DNA of 64,000 bases. Source: Pyrocephalus nanus. Taxonomy: Eukaryota > Chordata > Aves > Passeriformes > Tyrannidae. The notes beneath the pieces were generated by a model that did no database searches, was not told where the DNA came from, and was given only the letters and a program-made list of their open reading frames with translations. Positions 1 to 13,200 of the stretch are shown piece after piece. Where the stretch lies: assembly GCA_038380795.1 (NCBI GenBank), contig CM076270.1, positions 21,406,001 through 21,470,000 of the forward strand, given 5' to 3'. Every line of letters begins with the position of its first letter. The first letter of the stretch is position 1. Position numbers and translations under genes: made by a program.

Positions 1-2219
1 ATATATATGCTATTTAAATATAATGTAAGTAATATTTTAAAATATTTTAAATTTTGGGATTTTTGTGTTGGACCTGACTTCAGGGTTGTTTTTTTTTTCT
101 TTCCAGTCACTATAGAAAAAGGACAAAAACCCCCACAAACTTACAGGACTAATAAATGGTGGGAAATGTTTGTAAGTTGTGAGTGACTCAGTTATGATAG
201 CACTTGCGTGCAACAGATGACTTGCTGAGCAGCAGTGAGTGACATTTGTTTTCCTGTGACTTTAGGAAGCTCGCAGAAGAGCAAAGACCCATGGTTCTGA
301 CACGGTTCCCTCACGTTTTGGATCTAGAAAAAAGCAATACCTTTAATTACTCTAAGGAATTATCTTCCCAGTCCTAATTAATTTGTTTTGAAAATTTTTT
401 GGACTATTTCACAATAGCAAAGCAAAGTGAAGAAGTCTTTGTTATTAATTTATCCTTGTAGTTTTCCTACTGTAGGGGGGAGTTCCTGACCTCCCTCGAG
501 GCTGTCTTCCTCCCGGGCAGTGACCCAGGCGTGTTTTCCTCTTGGTTCTGGAGCAAGTGTTTTGTCCAGGGACAAAATGAAGGGAGTAAATCAGAAATCT
601 CCACTTCCCACACACAGGTGTCATCTCACCAACTTCAACAGAAGGTATTGGTTTGGAGTTCTCATACCTCTTTCATTTGCCTGCAGCATTGTTTTTATAG
701 ATGTAAGAGTTCATTTCTTTTAACTGTTTTGAAGGCTGCTATCAAGTTAAGCTGAAATAAGATCTGAAACGAATCTGGGGGCAAGGATAGTCAGGTTGCT
801 GCAGTAAAGGTTGGGCAGTTAGACATTTATTGTGCTGCTGGCTTCCTTCTAGCCTTGGCATTCATCTCCCTCTGCCACCATTACCTTCCTGCTGAGGGCT
901 AAAGACACAGATTGCGTGCTACACCAGTGCAAAGCCCAGAATATACAGCCCTGTGAGCACGGTGATTACCAAATAACTGTAGCTTTTGCTCGGACTCTGA
1001 GATCTGTGGGACTGATTTCCCCACTGTGGATTTAGTGTTGCAGAAGCAGCAGCATTTCACAAGTGTTGTGATTGCATCCTGGAAGGAGAGTAGGGTGAAA
1101 GATAACAGCATTTCTGTTTCAGTCAGAGCAAAGTAATGGGGTGAGATCAGGCTGGCTGGAATTTTTCAGTCTCTCTGACCCTGTCCATGCGAGGAGCAGC
1201 AGCTCTGGCTGGCCTTGGCAGCAGGGCTCCCCTCGGCTCCGGCCCTGGGATGAGGCTCCCCAAAACTTTGCTCAGGATGAACAGTTCCTGTGCCCCCGTC
1301 TGAACCTCTGCTCAAATCATCTGTGCCTTGAGCAAAATGGGAAAGCAGCTGAGAAGTGTAGGGGCTGTGCTGTGGGCTTCTAGGGAAGGAGAAGGGACCC
1401 AGCTGTGGATGTAAGCAGAGAGGGAGCTTGCTTAACACTCAAGGGAGAAGAAAGTGGAAACAGGGGAACCTGTGGTCATGCCTGTTTTTTAAAGTTTTAT
1501 TGCTCTTGCTAACTCTGAGCAAGCTGTAATTCAAAAATTGCAACTGAGATCCCTGAATGATTAGATTTAAAGTAATGGATTTAGGATTCTATTTTTCTGG
1601 TTTCCTAGTTATCTGAAGCACACAAAAGCCACGGGCTAAATTTCATTTGACTGCTTGCAAGAGCAAGCGGCTTTTTTTCTCTTGCCCTGTTTTCTTACAG
1701 CAGCCTTGAATCCTTCTGGAGTGCTTTGAAAACCAACAGCAGCAGATTATTAGCTAATGCTAACGGGTAATCAGAAGTGTGAATGGTGTCCTGGCAACAG
1801 TGGGATAGTGTGAGATGAGCATCTCAGTGCTGAAAGGTACCTACTTAAATGGGAGAAGCTGATAATACCGGTCCTGCTTAAGGGCACCTGTGGGTCACAC
1901 AGACTAAGCTTTGAGCACCCCCCAGTCATGGATAAATTTCCAGTATTAAAAATCATGGTACAGAGGAGTTTGCTGCTTGTTCGGTTTCCCTTGCACTATA
2001 ATTGCCCCCTGGGAAGGAAGCCTTTACCTTTTATCCTTAGAAAGTAGTATGTAGTTAATGTAGGTATAAGGGATCCTAATTTTGCTTTTACATATGTTTA
2101 GTGCATATTAATTGTGCCCACTTTATTGTTATAAGAACAGGAACCCAATATCTTTTGTCTGTGATTTGTTTTGTTAACAAGATCTTGCATTTTTGCCACT
2201 TTTTTTTTACGGCTAGATT
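1..2219. other. non-coding upstream flank, no gene seen
   Basis: Starts with AT-rich self-complementary sequence (ATTTTAAAATATTTTAAA). 1141-1440 is somewhat GC-richer but is not CpG-island-like. No open frame shows recognisable protein similarity, and no repeat family was recognised. Confidence 0.6.
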
Positions 2220-2800
2220 AAATCCTCTCCTAAATTCAATCTGATAGAAATGCTCCCAGAATTCTGCATTGCCTGTGTGTAATTGGCTGCATTATATTCC
2301 CCTATTAATTAAAATGATGACACCCAGAATTCAGTGTGTTACCTGCCCTGTTTGCTCTGGTGTCATGGCAATCTCCTCTCCGTGCAGCGCTGGTCCCTGA
2401 GCATCGCTCGTAGCCATGGCAACGCAGGGTGACAGAAGTCCATGCCAGCCTGCACTGGGGATGTGCAGCTAACTCCTGCTGTGGTTATTGTTTTTAAGGG
2501 TGCTACTGCAGTCTGACAGCACTGGTCTGGCACGTGGATTTTTCCATGTGATAAGGAACCTGCATGGCTGTAACTTGACCGGTTCTGAAACGAAGGATTG
2601 AGTAAGATAAGAGAAATGAAATGAAAGTGCTAATAAATTAGGGGCAAAGCCTAGGCTAGCTTAACTCACAAGAATTTTAATATCTTTAATTTAGCAAGTT
2701 GGCTGCTTTCCTGAGCCAAATTACATCAAGGCACTTGACAATTTACTTGAAGATGTCTGAGCACCGGATACCCAAATTAATGTCTGCATTTCATTTTATG
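2220..2800. promoter_or_regulatory. candidate regulatory element with RFX X-box and homeodomain sites
   Basis: Contains the homeodomain-type core CTATTAATTAAAAT near 2302. At 2410-2423 is GTAGCCATGGCAAC, which matches 13 of 14 positions of the palindromic RFX X-box GTTGCCATGGCAAC. A weaker X-box-like site (11 of 14) lies at 2359-2372. Downstream (2630-2800) is balanced-composition, repeat-free sequence of the kind often conserved. Conservation cannot be tested here. Confidence 0.35.
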
Positions 2801-4559
2801 TTTTCCTTTTTGAGATCCATCAGACTCTGAAACCAGTCATGAGGGGAAAGGAAAAATGACACAAACCAAAAATCCTCAAACCACAGCTCTGTGTTTCAGT
2901 GATGCCCTAAGCTTCCCCACACAGATTTCCAGTGATTAAACAGGACCTATTACAACTTGTCTCTGTTCACCGAATTGAAGCCTGTTGTGGTTTGCCGAAT
3001 ACTCAAGGGAGAGTCCATGTGAGCTGTGTTTGAGAAGGAGCTCATGGCAGAGATGTACCAGAGACCAGGCAGCGTTAAACTGTGAGACCTGGACATGCTA
3101 CAGCAATGGCTGCAAAGGGCACAGATTTGTAGTAACACAAGCTCAGTGTTTTGGGGCACAACGAAGAGGTGACCTGTTCTGAATGATTCTGCAGCTCCTT
3201 TTTATCCTTCACAGAACTTGGAAGAGATTATTGTTGGTTCATTCACCCCCACATCATGCAGAAGACCAGAACAAGTTGATTCTGCCCTTGTTGCCTCCAA
3301 TTAGTTCCCTGGCACAGCTCAGCACTAAGTTTCATGGCAATTTTGTGCTGTTTACTTTTTACTTATATTCTGCAGTAGTCTTCAGAGAGTCAGGTTGATA
3401 TTTAATTTAAAAAAAAAAAGACTTTACAATAGAGTAAAACACTGATGGGAATTTATTTTGGTTTATTTTGTTAGTTCTTGGATTTAGGAAAAAATAATGA
3501 CATGTTTAGATGTGTTGGTTGGTTCAGCAGCAAATCATAAAGCTTAGTCATCAAGACTCCTTAATACCAAAGAACTGTTTTCTGAATTTTTTTTTGAGGT
3601 TTGGTTTTGATGGTCTGTTGTTTTGTGGTTGTTTTTTTTTTTACTCATGCTACTAGCTAATCCTAATGCTGAGATTATTATACCCACAACAATTAAATCT
3701 GCATCCACTTTTGATTTAAAACTGTTACTTAGAAAAGCAAATTAATTCAGATTAATTTTTTCTTGGCCTTTGCTCCAATACTAGTACCAAGATGAGGAGC
3801 TGAGCAGGGGAACCTTCCAGAATAAGTGCTTGAGAATGAGCAACTATTTAAAAAAACAAAACAAAACAAAAAAAACACAAAACCCAAACAAAAAAAACCC
3901 TGACTTAACCATGGCTGAACAGTTTAAGAAAAGGAGGAGAGTTAAGGGTTAGAAGCACTGGTGCTATGGCTGGAAGCATTCCTGGAATGTGCCTTGCACA
4001 AGGCCCAGGGCTGGTGGCATGGTGGGCAAGGTGCTGAGCTGCACCCCCAAGGAGATGTGGCAAAGAGAGTTTTTCTCTTGGGAGAAGGAAGGAACTGATT
4101 TTGGCAGCTCTTTCTTGGTGGGAGGTATTGGGAAAACACTTGGAACTTTGCAGAGCTGTCCCAACGATCACACTTCACAAATGTATGGGCTGTGATTGCT
4201 ATTTCAGGGCTCAGAAGAACGTGAGGTGTCTCACTACAGATACAGTCCCACCCCACTACAAACACAGCAGTGTGGTTTGATATGATACGCTATGTTTATA
4301 ACTAGAAATGTCAGAGAAAAGACACAGAGGATGTGGGCAAGTAATATGGATGTGTGGTGCCGAGTAATGTATGTGCACTAAGTATTTTTCATTGTCTTTT
4401 AGCGTTACTTAGAATCTTTTTAAATCTCTACCTCCCCTCCCTACCTCCCTACCGCTATAGGCAAGCAGGTGTATTTTAGTGGGGTTTGAAGGTGATGCTT
4501 TGGCAATCTGTTTTTTTGAAGGACATCGATGGTGCAAATGAGATAAGCTGGGAGAGGGA
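2801..4559. other. non-coding, low-complexity A/C tract
   Basis: No supportable gene. 3850-3899 is an A-rich tract interrupted by single C residues (AAAACAAAACAAAA), which looks like simple-sequence DNA. T-rich runs occur near 3590 and 3632. Confidence 0.6.
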
Positions 4560-4706
4560 TGAGTCATGGAAGAAGGTGTCCAGAGGTGTGACTCAGAAGG
4601 AGGTAAGCCTTGAAAAGTATAAAAGGACCACGTGAGTCCCAGTATTCAAAGCAACAGCTTCCAGTTTTCGTTTTCAGTTCACAGTTGAAGTATTTGAATG
4701 GTAAGA
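4560..4706 (+). promoter_or_regulatory. compact AP-1/TATA/E-box cluster with downstream splice donor
   Basis: TGAGTCA at 4560-4566 and TGACTCA at 4589-4595 are perfect AP-1 sites. TATAAAAGG lies at 4618-4626, CACGTG at 4629-4634, and GGTAAGA (donor) at 4700-4706. A start about 30 nt after the TATA would give a short first exon of around 50 nt ending at 4700. No acceptor partner or coding exon is identifiable nearby; it could serve a non-coding RNA or a distal KCNE4 start, or be chance. Inference from motif order only. Confidence 0.3.
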
Positions 4707-6551
4707 CTAGTCTGTGTCCTCTTGCCTTCGCCCTACACAGAGCATGAGGCTGACCCTGCGGGGCAGAGGGAGACAATCATATCCCGTGAGGTGGCTGGAG
4801 GAGACAAACCTCTCCCGGGTTTTCACTGAGCTGGACTGAAAGGCTTGGAGGGCTGCAGATCAACATCATACATGGATGGGTCATGTAGGAGAGAAGCTGT
4901 GTGGTAGGGAAAGGGAGGAAGCAGCTGGAAAACACACTGAGTTGATGGTTTGTGTGCATCCCCTACCATGATGGGAGCAGGAGGGGTATGCTGGGGTTGG
5001 GTGAGCAAGTGACAGTTAAGAAAACCAATACAAACGTTCCACACCCGTATTTATCTGAAAAGGGGTAGCAGTGTGTTAAATAGTCATCATTCTTAAGGAT
5101 CCCTGCTGAAGAAAGCAGCCAGTGGATTCTTTGCCTGCAGTGCAACAGCAAGGGGAGCACAGACCCTGCTGTGCTGAGCCCTTCTGTCTGCCAGAGCACT
5201 GTTTCTCCTCCCTAAGCAGGTGATTTATGTGAGCAACCACCACACAACAGGAACCATATTTGCAAATAATACCGTGGTTATGTTGCTTTCAGGAACTCCT
5301 TTAATGCTACAGTTTAAGAATCGATTCGTACTCAGTGATGACTGAGCACTGAAACGCCATGAAAGAGTCAGGAAATATTTTGAATGTGGCTACACAAAAT
5401 TCTTTAGTTATATGACTTAAAGGACTATTAATTCATTCTATGTGTTTAGATGTATTTCTTGTATTTCCCATGTGCAACAGCAACATTTTTTTTTCCAAAT
5501 ACACTGAATTTCCAGAGATTGTAAGGAAAACACAGAGTCTCCTTTATCTGCACAGAACTCCCCACTTCTGTCACTTCCTGAATTCGAGTGAAATACCAGC
5601 CTCACATGAAGAGAAAAAAAGACCACACAAGACCACATGTTGTTTACTTTGGGCTGATTATTCACATGTTATGAGCAGCCAAGATAGGAGTGTTTTCCCT
5701 TAAGTTCTAAAAGCATTATTGCATCAAAACAATGGTTGCCTTTGCCTTAACAAAATTTGTTCAAGAAGGGATGATGTCTCCCCACTGAGATATAAATGCC
5801 TGCATTTGAAAAACATATCCTCCCTGGTTTCTTTTATCATTTGCAAGTAAGCCACCCCTGCCTAGAGTAGGCATTTCTGTGTTGCGCAGTTTCTTTTTTT
5901 TTTTTTTTGTATTGTTTAAAAAAAAATAATTCAGGAAGTTAACTTTGATTCCTTTGATCAGCCTTATTGCACTGTTGATGCTGCCCTCTCCCCTCTTTCT
6001 GTTCAACACATGGTACAGGGACAGTTTTCCACGGGGTGGAGTGAAACATGGCAGGCATTTCCAGAGGGCTGCACACCTTGCCTGCTCAGTTTGATGCCAC
6101 ATGCACCTAATCTGCAGTGCAACTCACAGCATTGATGAGGGAAATGCCAGAAGGGCTTCTCCAAGTCTCTTGGAACTCTTTTTAAATGTCCTTTAAATGC
6201 AGGAAGCATGGGAGGGTTCGGGGGGCTGTTATATCAACCAAGGTCCTGGTAATGGAGGATTAGATTATTCAGGCTCTATCAGCTGTCCACTCAAGGCTGG
6301 ATTATGAGTGTTTGTGTTAATGAAAGAGATGAAGTTTTTCTAACAGCTGAGAAGAAAGAAACCCTGTCCTGTTAAAGCTGACGTGACCCTGCATTGCTTA
6401 CAACCCCTTCTCTCCATTATGCATTTAAGGAGTTCCTCCTCTGAACGCTCACAGCTGTGGCTCTGAGGACTAACACCAAAATGCAGAAATATGGGAAAAG
6501 ATTTCAGCTCATTTTCAGGAATAATCTTAAGTTCTTACATCTAGGCACTAA

Positions 6552-6638
6552 GAGTGAAATCCAGACCTTACGGGAACCAAAGGCAAATTGCAGACAGGTT
6601 CATATTTTGAGACTGGGAGTTCAGCCTCGGGTTTCAGA
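6552..6638. repeat. possible decayed palindromic repeat
   Basis: Starts GTGAAATCCAGACC and ends GCCTCGGGTTTCAG. The ends are roughly inverted copies and resemble the 'GTGAAATCCTGGCC' ends of old amniote palindromic repeats. The interior is poorly preserved. Confidence 0.3.
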
Positions 6639-7728
6639 AATCGCAGCTTCCCGCTTTCCCTCCTTTGCCTTGCAGAATCCCTCCCTCTGGAGAGGATGCA
6701 TGTGCTGTTACTGCCTCTTTTGTGTACTTTATCTTCTTTTCTGTGCACCTGGGGTTCATCCAATTGATGCTGTTTTGCGCCTTATGTTGTGATTCCAAAG
6801 CAGACTTTTGGAATAAGAATACAAATAGCTCTTCTGAGTATTTTGTGCTCTAAAAGTGAATACAGTCAACAGATGCCAAGATGTAATGGATCAAACTGAA
6901 GTGCTGTCTTAGTTGCTTCAGCTTGAAAGGGGTGTGCTGTAGAAAGCTGCAGTGATGAAATCTAAACTGCGTTTGCAATCCCGTGAAGATTCAGGTCAAC
7001 AGGGTTGAGAGCCAAAATTAATGGAGTGTGATGTTTGCTGTAACAGCTACAGTAAATGTGAGGGTTTCTCAACCAAAACTCAAAGGGAGTGTTACAAAAG
7101 CACATGGTGCCGAGTGCCTGATGTACAAAAGCCTGAGGGCCTTGAACATCAGAGGGAAAGAGAGCTCAACATCTGTTATCCATGTGAAAGTGAAAATCCA
7201 GCATGTGCTGAAGGTCACAGTGACCTAAGATGCTGTGCTGACACGGCTGTGAAGCAGGATGGGCTACCTCTTACTTTGTGAACAAATTTTGCAGGATTGG
7301 AAAAAGTAATAATGAAGAGAAATGTGCGTTGTTGTTCCTCTGAGGCCTTGCAAATGCTTTTGCTTCAGCTGGGCTGGATGTGTGCCACTGTGATAACACC
7401 CTCTGTCCCTTTCATCTCTGCTTTACACCTATTTTTGTGTACGAACCTCCCTCGGCACGTGATGGGAGGATGGGAGATCACTGTGACACTTGGGTTGTAG
7501 CCTTTACTGTGTGCTGTTGTGAGTTGTTTTTGTAGTAAATGCCAGGATGATCTCCCCGCTCTTTTTTCAATCTCTTTTGAACGCTGTGTCCTCAAGAGCG
7601 GTGTTAGAACTTAATATGAAGAACTCCTCATATCCTGGCAGGTACTTCAATCTCAAGGCAGAAAACCAGACACTGACTGTGCAGGAAGGCAGACTGGTAC
7701 CTTGCTCTGTATTAGTGGTTGTATTCCT

Positions 7729-7790
7729 AACGCTCCCTAAAATCCTGCTGGATTCAATGGGAGTGCTGAGCATGTGTCTGAGGCAGAATT
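7729..7790. repeat. possible decayed palindromic repeat
   Basis: GATTCAATGGGAGTGCTGAG at 7751-7770, followed by CATGTGTCTGAGGCAG, resembles the right arm of the 'CTTCAATGGGAG...GTGCTGAGCACC' class of amniote repeats. The left arm is reduced to GCTCCC. Confidence 0.4.
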
Positions 7791-10177
7791 TGTATTGCTA
7801 AATGTTGGTGTCTTCACTGTTTCTTGATGTATGAAAATTAAAACCACAACACTGTGGTTTTAGTAGGTCTAGGCAACAGCTGTCTCCTTGATTTCAGAGT
7901 CTGTGGTTTCCCCAGTGCTTAAAGTTTTGTCTGTTCATTTTTCTTCTCAAATTCTTCCAAGTGTGGTCAGCTTTGAGAACTGTTACACCTCTGAGCCCGG
8001 GCAAGTGAAGTCACAGGGTATGTGAACCTTGCCCTGATTATTTCCTGGGAAAGCATCCTGCTCCCCTGTTCTCCTTGGCTTCCAAATATATTTTCTAAAA
8101 AGTTCCAAGCAAAATGACCGAACCATGCTGGGCTTGTAGGCAGTCACCTGAACTGAGGAGCAGGAAGAGTTCAACTGGAGTGAGGCACGAACTTGCTTAA
8201 GAGGCAGCAGGTAGTGTGCAGCTGCTCCTAGTGAAGAAGGCAGCAGAGTCCCAGCTGACATGAATCCATCCTAACAAAATATTTCCTGGCATGAGGCATG
8301 AATGCACACTTTCCTATTTGATCTCTGGTTATGTTTAACTGGATAGCTGGATGTTCATCAGTGTCTCTGTAAGCTCTCTGCCTAATGTTGGGCAAGCATC
8401 CCTTAACTTTCCCAGTGATCTTATGATCTGTAGTCAGGTGAGGGTTCAAGTCCATCACTTAGATGTTTTGTCCCCTTTATTTCTTACACTTCTCAATTAC
8501 TGGCATATGCTGAATTTTTCAGGTAATGAAAAATCTTAAAATTAACTAGAAAAAAAAAAAAAGAAACCGAGGTGTTCCTGCTGTGTGCAGAAGAATTTTT
8601 CAAAACCCCTCTAAATATTGATTCATATCCTTTCATCTACAATTTGTTTGTTAGAAGCCTTTACTAATGTAAATCAAAGTGCTAATTCTGAGAGTCAGAA
8701 GCAGTTCAGAGAGGATGAACAGATCTACATAAGGCACCTTTCCATAGCTGGGAGAACAAGTGTGTCTCTTTGCTGAACAAACAGAATTGTGTGTTTGGAT
8801 TTGTCAGTGAATTTCTTCTAAACACTGCTAATAAACTTTAAAGGTTCTTGATTTATTTTTGAGGGCATCTAAAATTTAATATGTTGCTTACTGTTTTAAA
8901 TCCAAATAGAAGCAAATAATGTTGAACACAGTTTATTGCATATAGTGCAGCTGAATCTATCATTTGACTCTAAGAGCAAAGCAAGTTTAGAGTTTATATT
9001 GGGAAAAAAAATAAAACAAAAAGAAAAATAAAAGAAAACAAATTTCCAAATCAAACATCTCTATATCCTCTATGTCACATCCAAGGAAAAAGGTAAGGTA
9101 ATATGAGGTACAGGTTTCATATTATTGCATAGAAATATATATTGGTAAAATAACTTTGTAACCTATCTTAGCTACAGGAAAGAGAATTGAGGCTGTGATG
9201 ATTTTGGACTCAGATTCTCATAACAGCCACTGAAAAGTCCATATTTTTTAAATGTAATTTCTTGTATTGCTATGATGAGTTACCTATTTCCACTCTATTT
9301 GTTTCCAGTCACTCTGAGCTTTCTAAAATTCAGTTTAGAGGTTGAAAAGAAATTCCTATCCGAAACTCCAAGACTCCCACGACACAAGCCTTACAGTAAG
9401 TACTAAATTTATTGTAAACTGTTATTACAGATATCATTGAGGTTTTCTGTTGCTTGTCATCTCCGGGATCAGAAACCAATTTGCTTTACATTTCTTTTTT
9501 ATGTGGTTGGAGGGCAATTGCACACTCCAGATATGGCTTCTGGGAAATCTCTTGCCACTGCTAGAGCTGAGAGTCTGAGTGCAGATGGTCACCTCAGCTG
9601 TGAGATGCTTCTGAACCCTGTGTTTGCTACTATTGATTAAAATAATTATTTGCTGCTCTGGGTGCAGGGAATGCTTGAGAAACCTCAAGTTTCAAGAAGG
9701 GGGATCTGCTGTGAAGGTTAACTAAAATTTGAATTAAAGCTAACTCAACTCTGCAGTTGGAGAGAAGGCTGATGCATTCATCTTCTAGACTTTTATTTGC
9801 ATGTTTTCCCTAGTGAAGACTGTAAGGTAGCAAGGCAGAGCAGTAGCCTTTTACCAAGTTTTTTACAGTTAATAACAGGTCAGACCATTACTTCCACTTG
9901 CTATCCAGAAGGTAACACAGTTTATTATGGATGGCACTAAGGAAATTACCACCTTCCTCTAGAAATTGCTTGTGTCAAGTTTATAAAAAATGTCATCTAT
10001 TTCTGCAATGTGAAAAATAAGGAGGAGTGATGGAAAATGACACTGAACCTAGAGCTGCCTGGGAATGGCTCAGACGCCAGCCCAGCCATCGTGCTCACAG
10101 GCACAGTGGTTGTTACCTCTTCAGGTAGAGATCTGCCTGTGAGTTATTCTGCTGTACCCTCCCAGCACAAGTGATTT

Positions 10178-10253
10178 GTAGGTATTATCAGAATAATTTC
10201 ACAAGTGGGTGAACTGCTGAGGCACAGAAGGGTTATGAGCACACAGTAAACCT
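10178..10253 (-). repeat. MIR/CORE-SINE remnant (reverse orientation)
   Basis: Reads GTAGGTATTATCAGAATAAT, then a stretch close to the MIR reverse-strand text: GAACTGCTGAGGCACAGAAG, GGTTATGAGC and ACACAGTAAA. The order matches the reverse complement of the MIR core and 3' half, with an internal deletion across the 'AAGTGACTTGCCCAAGGT' part. Confidence 0.7.
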
Positions 10254-13200
10254 CTTAAATTCCATACTGTGAGGAGGTTTGCTAGCAAGGAGGCACGTGG
10301 CTTGTATTGGGCTGCTACTCATTCCTACTCTGGGAATGAGTGTGTGACTTGCCTGCTGCTTTTGGACTAGCTTTTATTCCAGTACATTCACAAGCTTCAC
10401 TGAAAGCTGTTTTTGAGTTGCACAGAACTTGTAAGGAGCAGGTGTTAAAGTTTGTTTTAGGGGAGACACTGCTACTAACTTTAAGGGGCTTTGTATCAGG
10501 TCCTGGGTGAGGTTAATGTTTTGCAGCAGGACTGAAGGTCAGTATAGACATCTCAGCATGGCAGGTCTTCAACTGCAAGACCAGATCAAGGGCACAAATA
10601 TCCATTTTATTGCCTTCCTTTAATGGTGTCAAACCCAGGTCTTGATCTCTAATTTTAATTTAATTGAAGTAATATATGGGAGTGAAAAAATATCATATTT
10701 GCTGTCCTTTGCCAACTTGTGCCTTAAAGGTCTAAATCATAACTAAGTCCTTATTGGTATGGCAAAACTCTCCCTCCTTTTTCTCCCTGGAGGTAAATTC
10801 CCAAATATTGCTTCCATTACACGTCCATGTGTGCAGGAAGAAAAAACCCAACTCCTCTGTTCTTCCCGTTTCTCTTTTAATTTTTTTTTTTTCAGATTTT
10901 CAAATTATGCCTCCAAGAGTGCACATATCTGGGTACTCTTTAGAGTGATACTGTTAGCAGACACTTATCAAACAGGCTCAGCTTCCCATAGGAGCTAGCC
11001 CTTTAACAGTTGTCTTGTGTCTTTTGTCTTATTAACTCACTAACTGGGAAAAGAAAGATAAATGCAGCATCAGACCATGGATTATGCCCATAATGAAGGG
11101 TTAGGCATATATTTTTCCATGGCAGCCTGCACAGTCATCTGGGTCTCTAAGGAGGTTTCATGTTGTCTTCATAATGGATTCTGTCTTTGTTCAGTTTTCT
11201 GACTGTCCTCAAATTTTTATTTGGAGAAAGGGCTCACATTATAAGATCCCTTAAGCCATGTTGTGAAGAATTCCTGCCCCATGGGAGGCCTCAAGCCTCA
11301 ACGTTTGCGTCTTTCGGTGACGGAGGTTGCTGCCACAAAAGGCTCTCTAGGAGACAGGGACCTTGAGAAAAAAAAAAAAAATCTGGCATCAACAACTATT
11401 TTGTGACCTTTTCATCACTGGAGTGCCTGTTGCTCTGATTTATTGGTCAGAATATTTTCCAAAGGAGGAATGTGGAAGGTGGTAACAACAGCATGAGGAT
11501 TATTCTTGAATGTCATAGCCTTGATTGGGACTGGTGCAAAGAAGGTGAAGAGGAGTACATGAGAGGCAATTGCTGAAAGCATAAGGGTGCCATTTCAGAT
11601 AAAATTTCGAAGCGAAGTTTCAGGGAAAATTCACCGAAGTTTGGGGGGAAAAAATTAATCCGAAAGGAAGACAGAAGCATGAAAAAAGAAATAGCCAGTA
11701 AGCTTAACTCTAAAAAAAAATAATTTATTTCAAATGAAGCAAGCTTTTTTCTGTAGTCAATGGCTTTACGATATAATTTGCAGGAAATATAATTTTGAAA
11801 CACAAAACTAAAAGCTCCAGTTTTCAAAGTCTTATTTTTAGACAAAAGTATAATTTCTACAGGGTACAGCTTGAGAAAGTTGACTTACAGCATCAGTAAG
11901 CAAGTGGCATATGTTTTTCAGGTGGTTGTTCCCCAGTGTCTTCCAATCCCTCCTCTTCATGTCTGTAGAAGGCTCAGGGATTCCTTCCAGGCCTTTTTAA
12001 AATTAAACTGTTTTTCCTAATCATGGGCTAACAGATGGAGAAGAGATGTTGTCATCAGCTAGCCAAAGTAAACATAGTTGCAAAGAGTTTTCAGCAATAG
12101 CTATGCAAAATTGTGTAATTTCAGTTAAACTTTGGGAGAACTGTATAAAACTATGGATGTACCTGAGAAGTGTTCCTGTGCTCCTGTCGGGTGTTTCAGT
12201 TTGTCTTGGTAATTTTGGACAGAGCTTCACCCACGGGGAGAATGTGAGGTTTTGGAGCAAATGAGAGACTCTATTTGCAGCAGAAGAGCTGGTCTGCCCC
12301 TGCTCTGCTGGCTCACTGGTGGGAGCTGTGGGCTGTCGGTGCCTCTGGATCTGCCTTTGTGCCGAGGTGAGGGATGGCCTGTGTATGACCCTGACGAAAG
12401 GAGGCAGCAGGACAGGCTTTAGGTGGTCTTGTTCCCAGGACTAAGCAACTTCTGAGCTGGTTTCATGGGCACAGTGAAAGGATTTGAGCCAACTTGCGTT
12501 GACCCAACAATGCTGGGCGCTTCCTCACCGTTCTGTGGAAGCCCCGCATAAACGGGTGTTGGTAAAACCTGATGCGTTGTCTTTGGTTTTTCAAGCACCA
12601 AATTTCCAGAGCTGAGTGGGGGAGCAAATATCACATGGAGCTGAGAAATGAAAATTCCCCCAAATTAACTAGAAAATCCAGACACTTGCTCTGGGTTATG
12701 CTTTAGCCTACCAGTTGATATGCTCTTGTTGCCTGCTCAGTAATTTGTCGGGAACAGGGAAGAGGAATTCAGACTTGGCAGGCTGGTGCTGCAGACAGAT
12801 TTTGTCAGATGAAATCCCAGTAGACTTTAGTCCAACATCAACAGCTCCTGAGCTATCACATGGGAATGCGCAGGGAGATAAAACCAACATCCTAAAGGGT
12901 GGATCCTCTATTTTAAGGTGCAGAGAAGGGAATCTGGCTAATGTAACTTTTTCCTTTCTTTGTGTAGTCGTTCAGAGAAATGATGGAAAATGCTGGTTCC
13001 AAACACAGATACAATTCTGTCTTTTCTTGAATTCTTCACTGTATCTTGAGTTGCTTAACTTTTCTCTCTTGCCTTTTCCTACATGTGAAGAGAAGTTAAT
13101 CCTATCTGCTTTTACCTCAGAGGGATTGTGAGGGCAGAGTTTGGAAAAGAATTTGCTGTCTATGCAAACAATCCACAAGTGACTGCAGGGGGAAAAAACC

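Larger units (their letters stand above)
4707..10177. other. non-coding upstream flank with faint old repeats
   Basis: No protein gene recognised. Possible decayed palindromic repeats lie at 6552-6638 and 7729-7790 (listed separately). T-rich run at 5891-5909. A-rich low-complexity sequence at 9003-9045. The rest shows no structure I can assign. Confidence 0.6.

Noticed and set aside
12715..13131. Open frame of 138 codons upstream of KCNE4
   Set aside because: No conserved motif or domain; composition is like the surrounding non-coding DNA.
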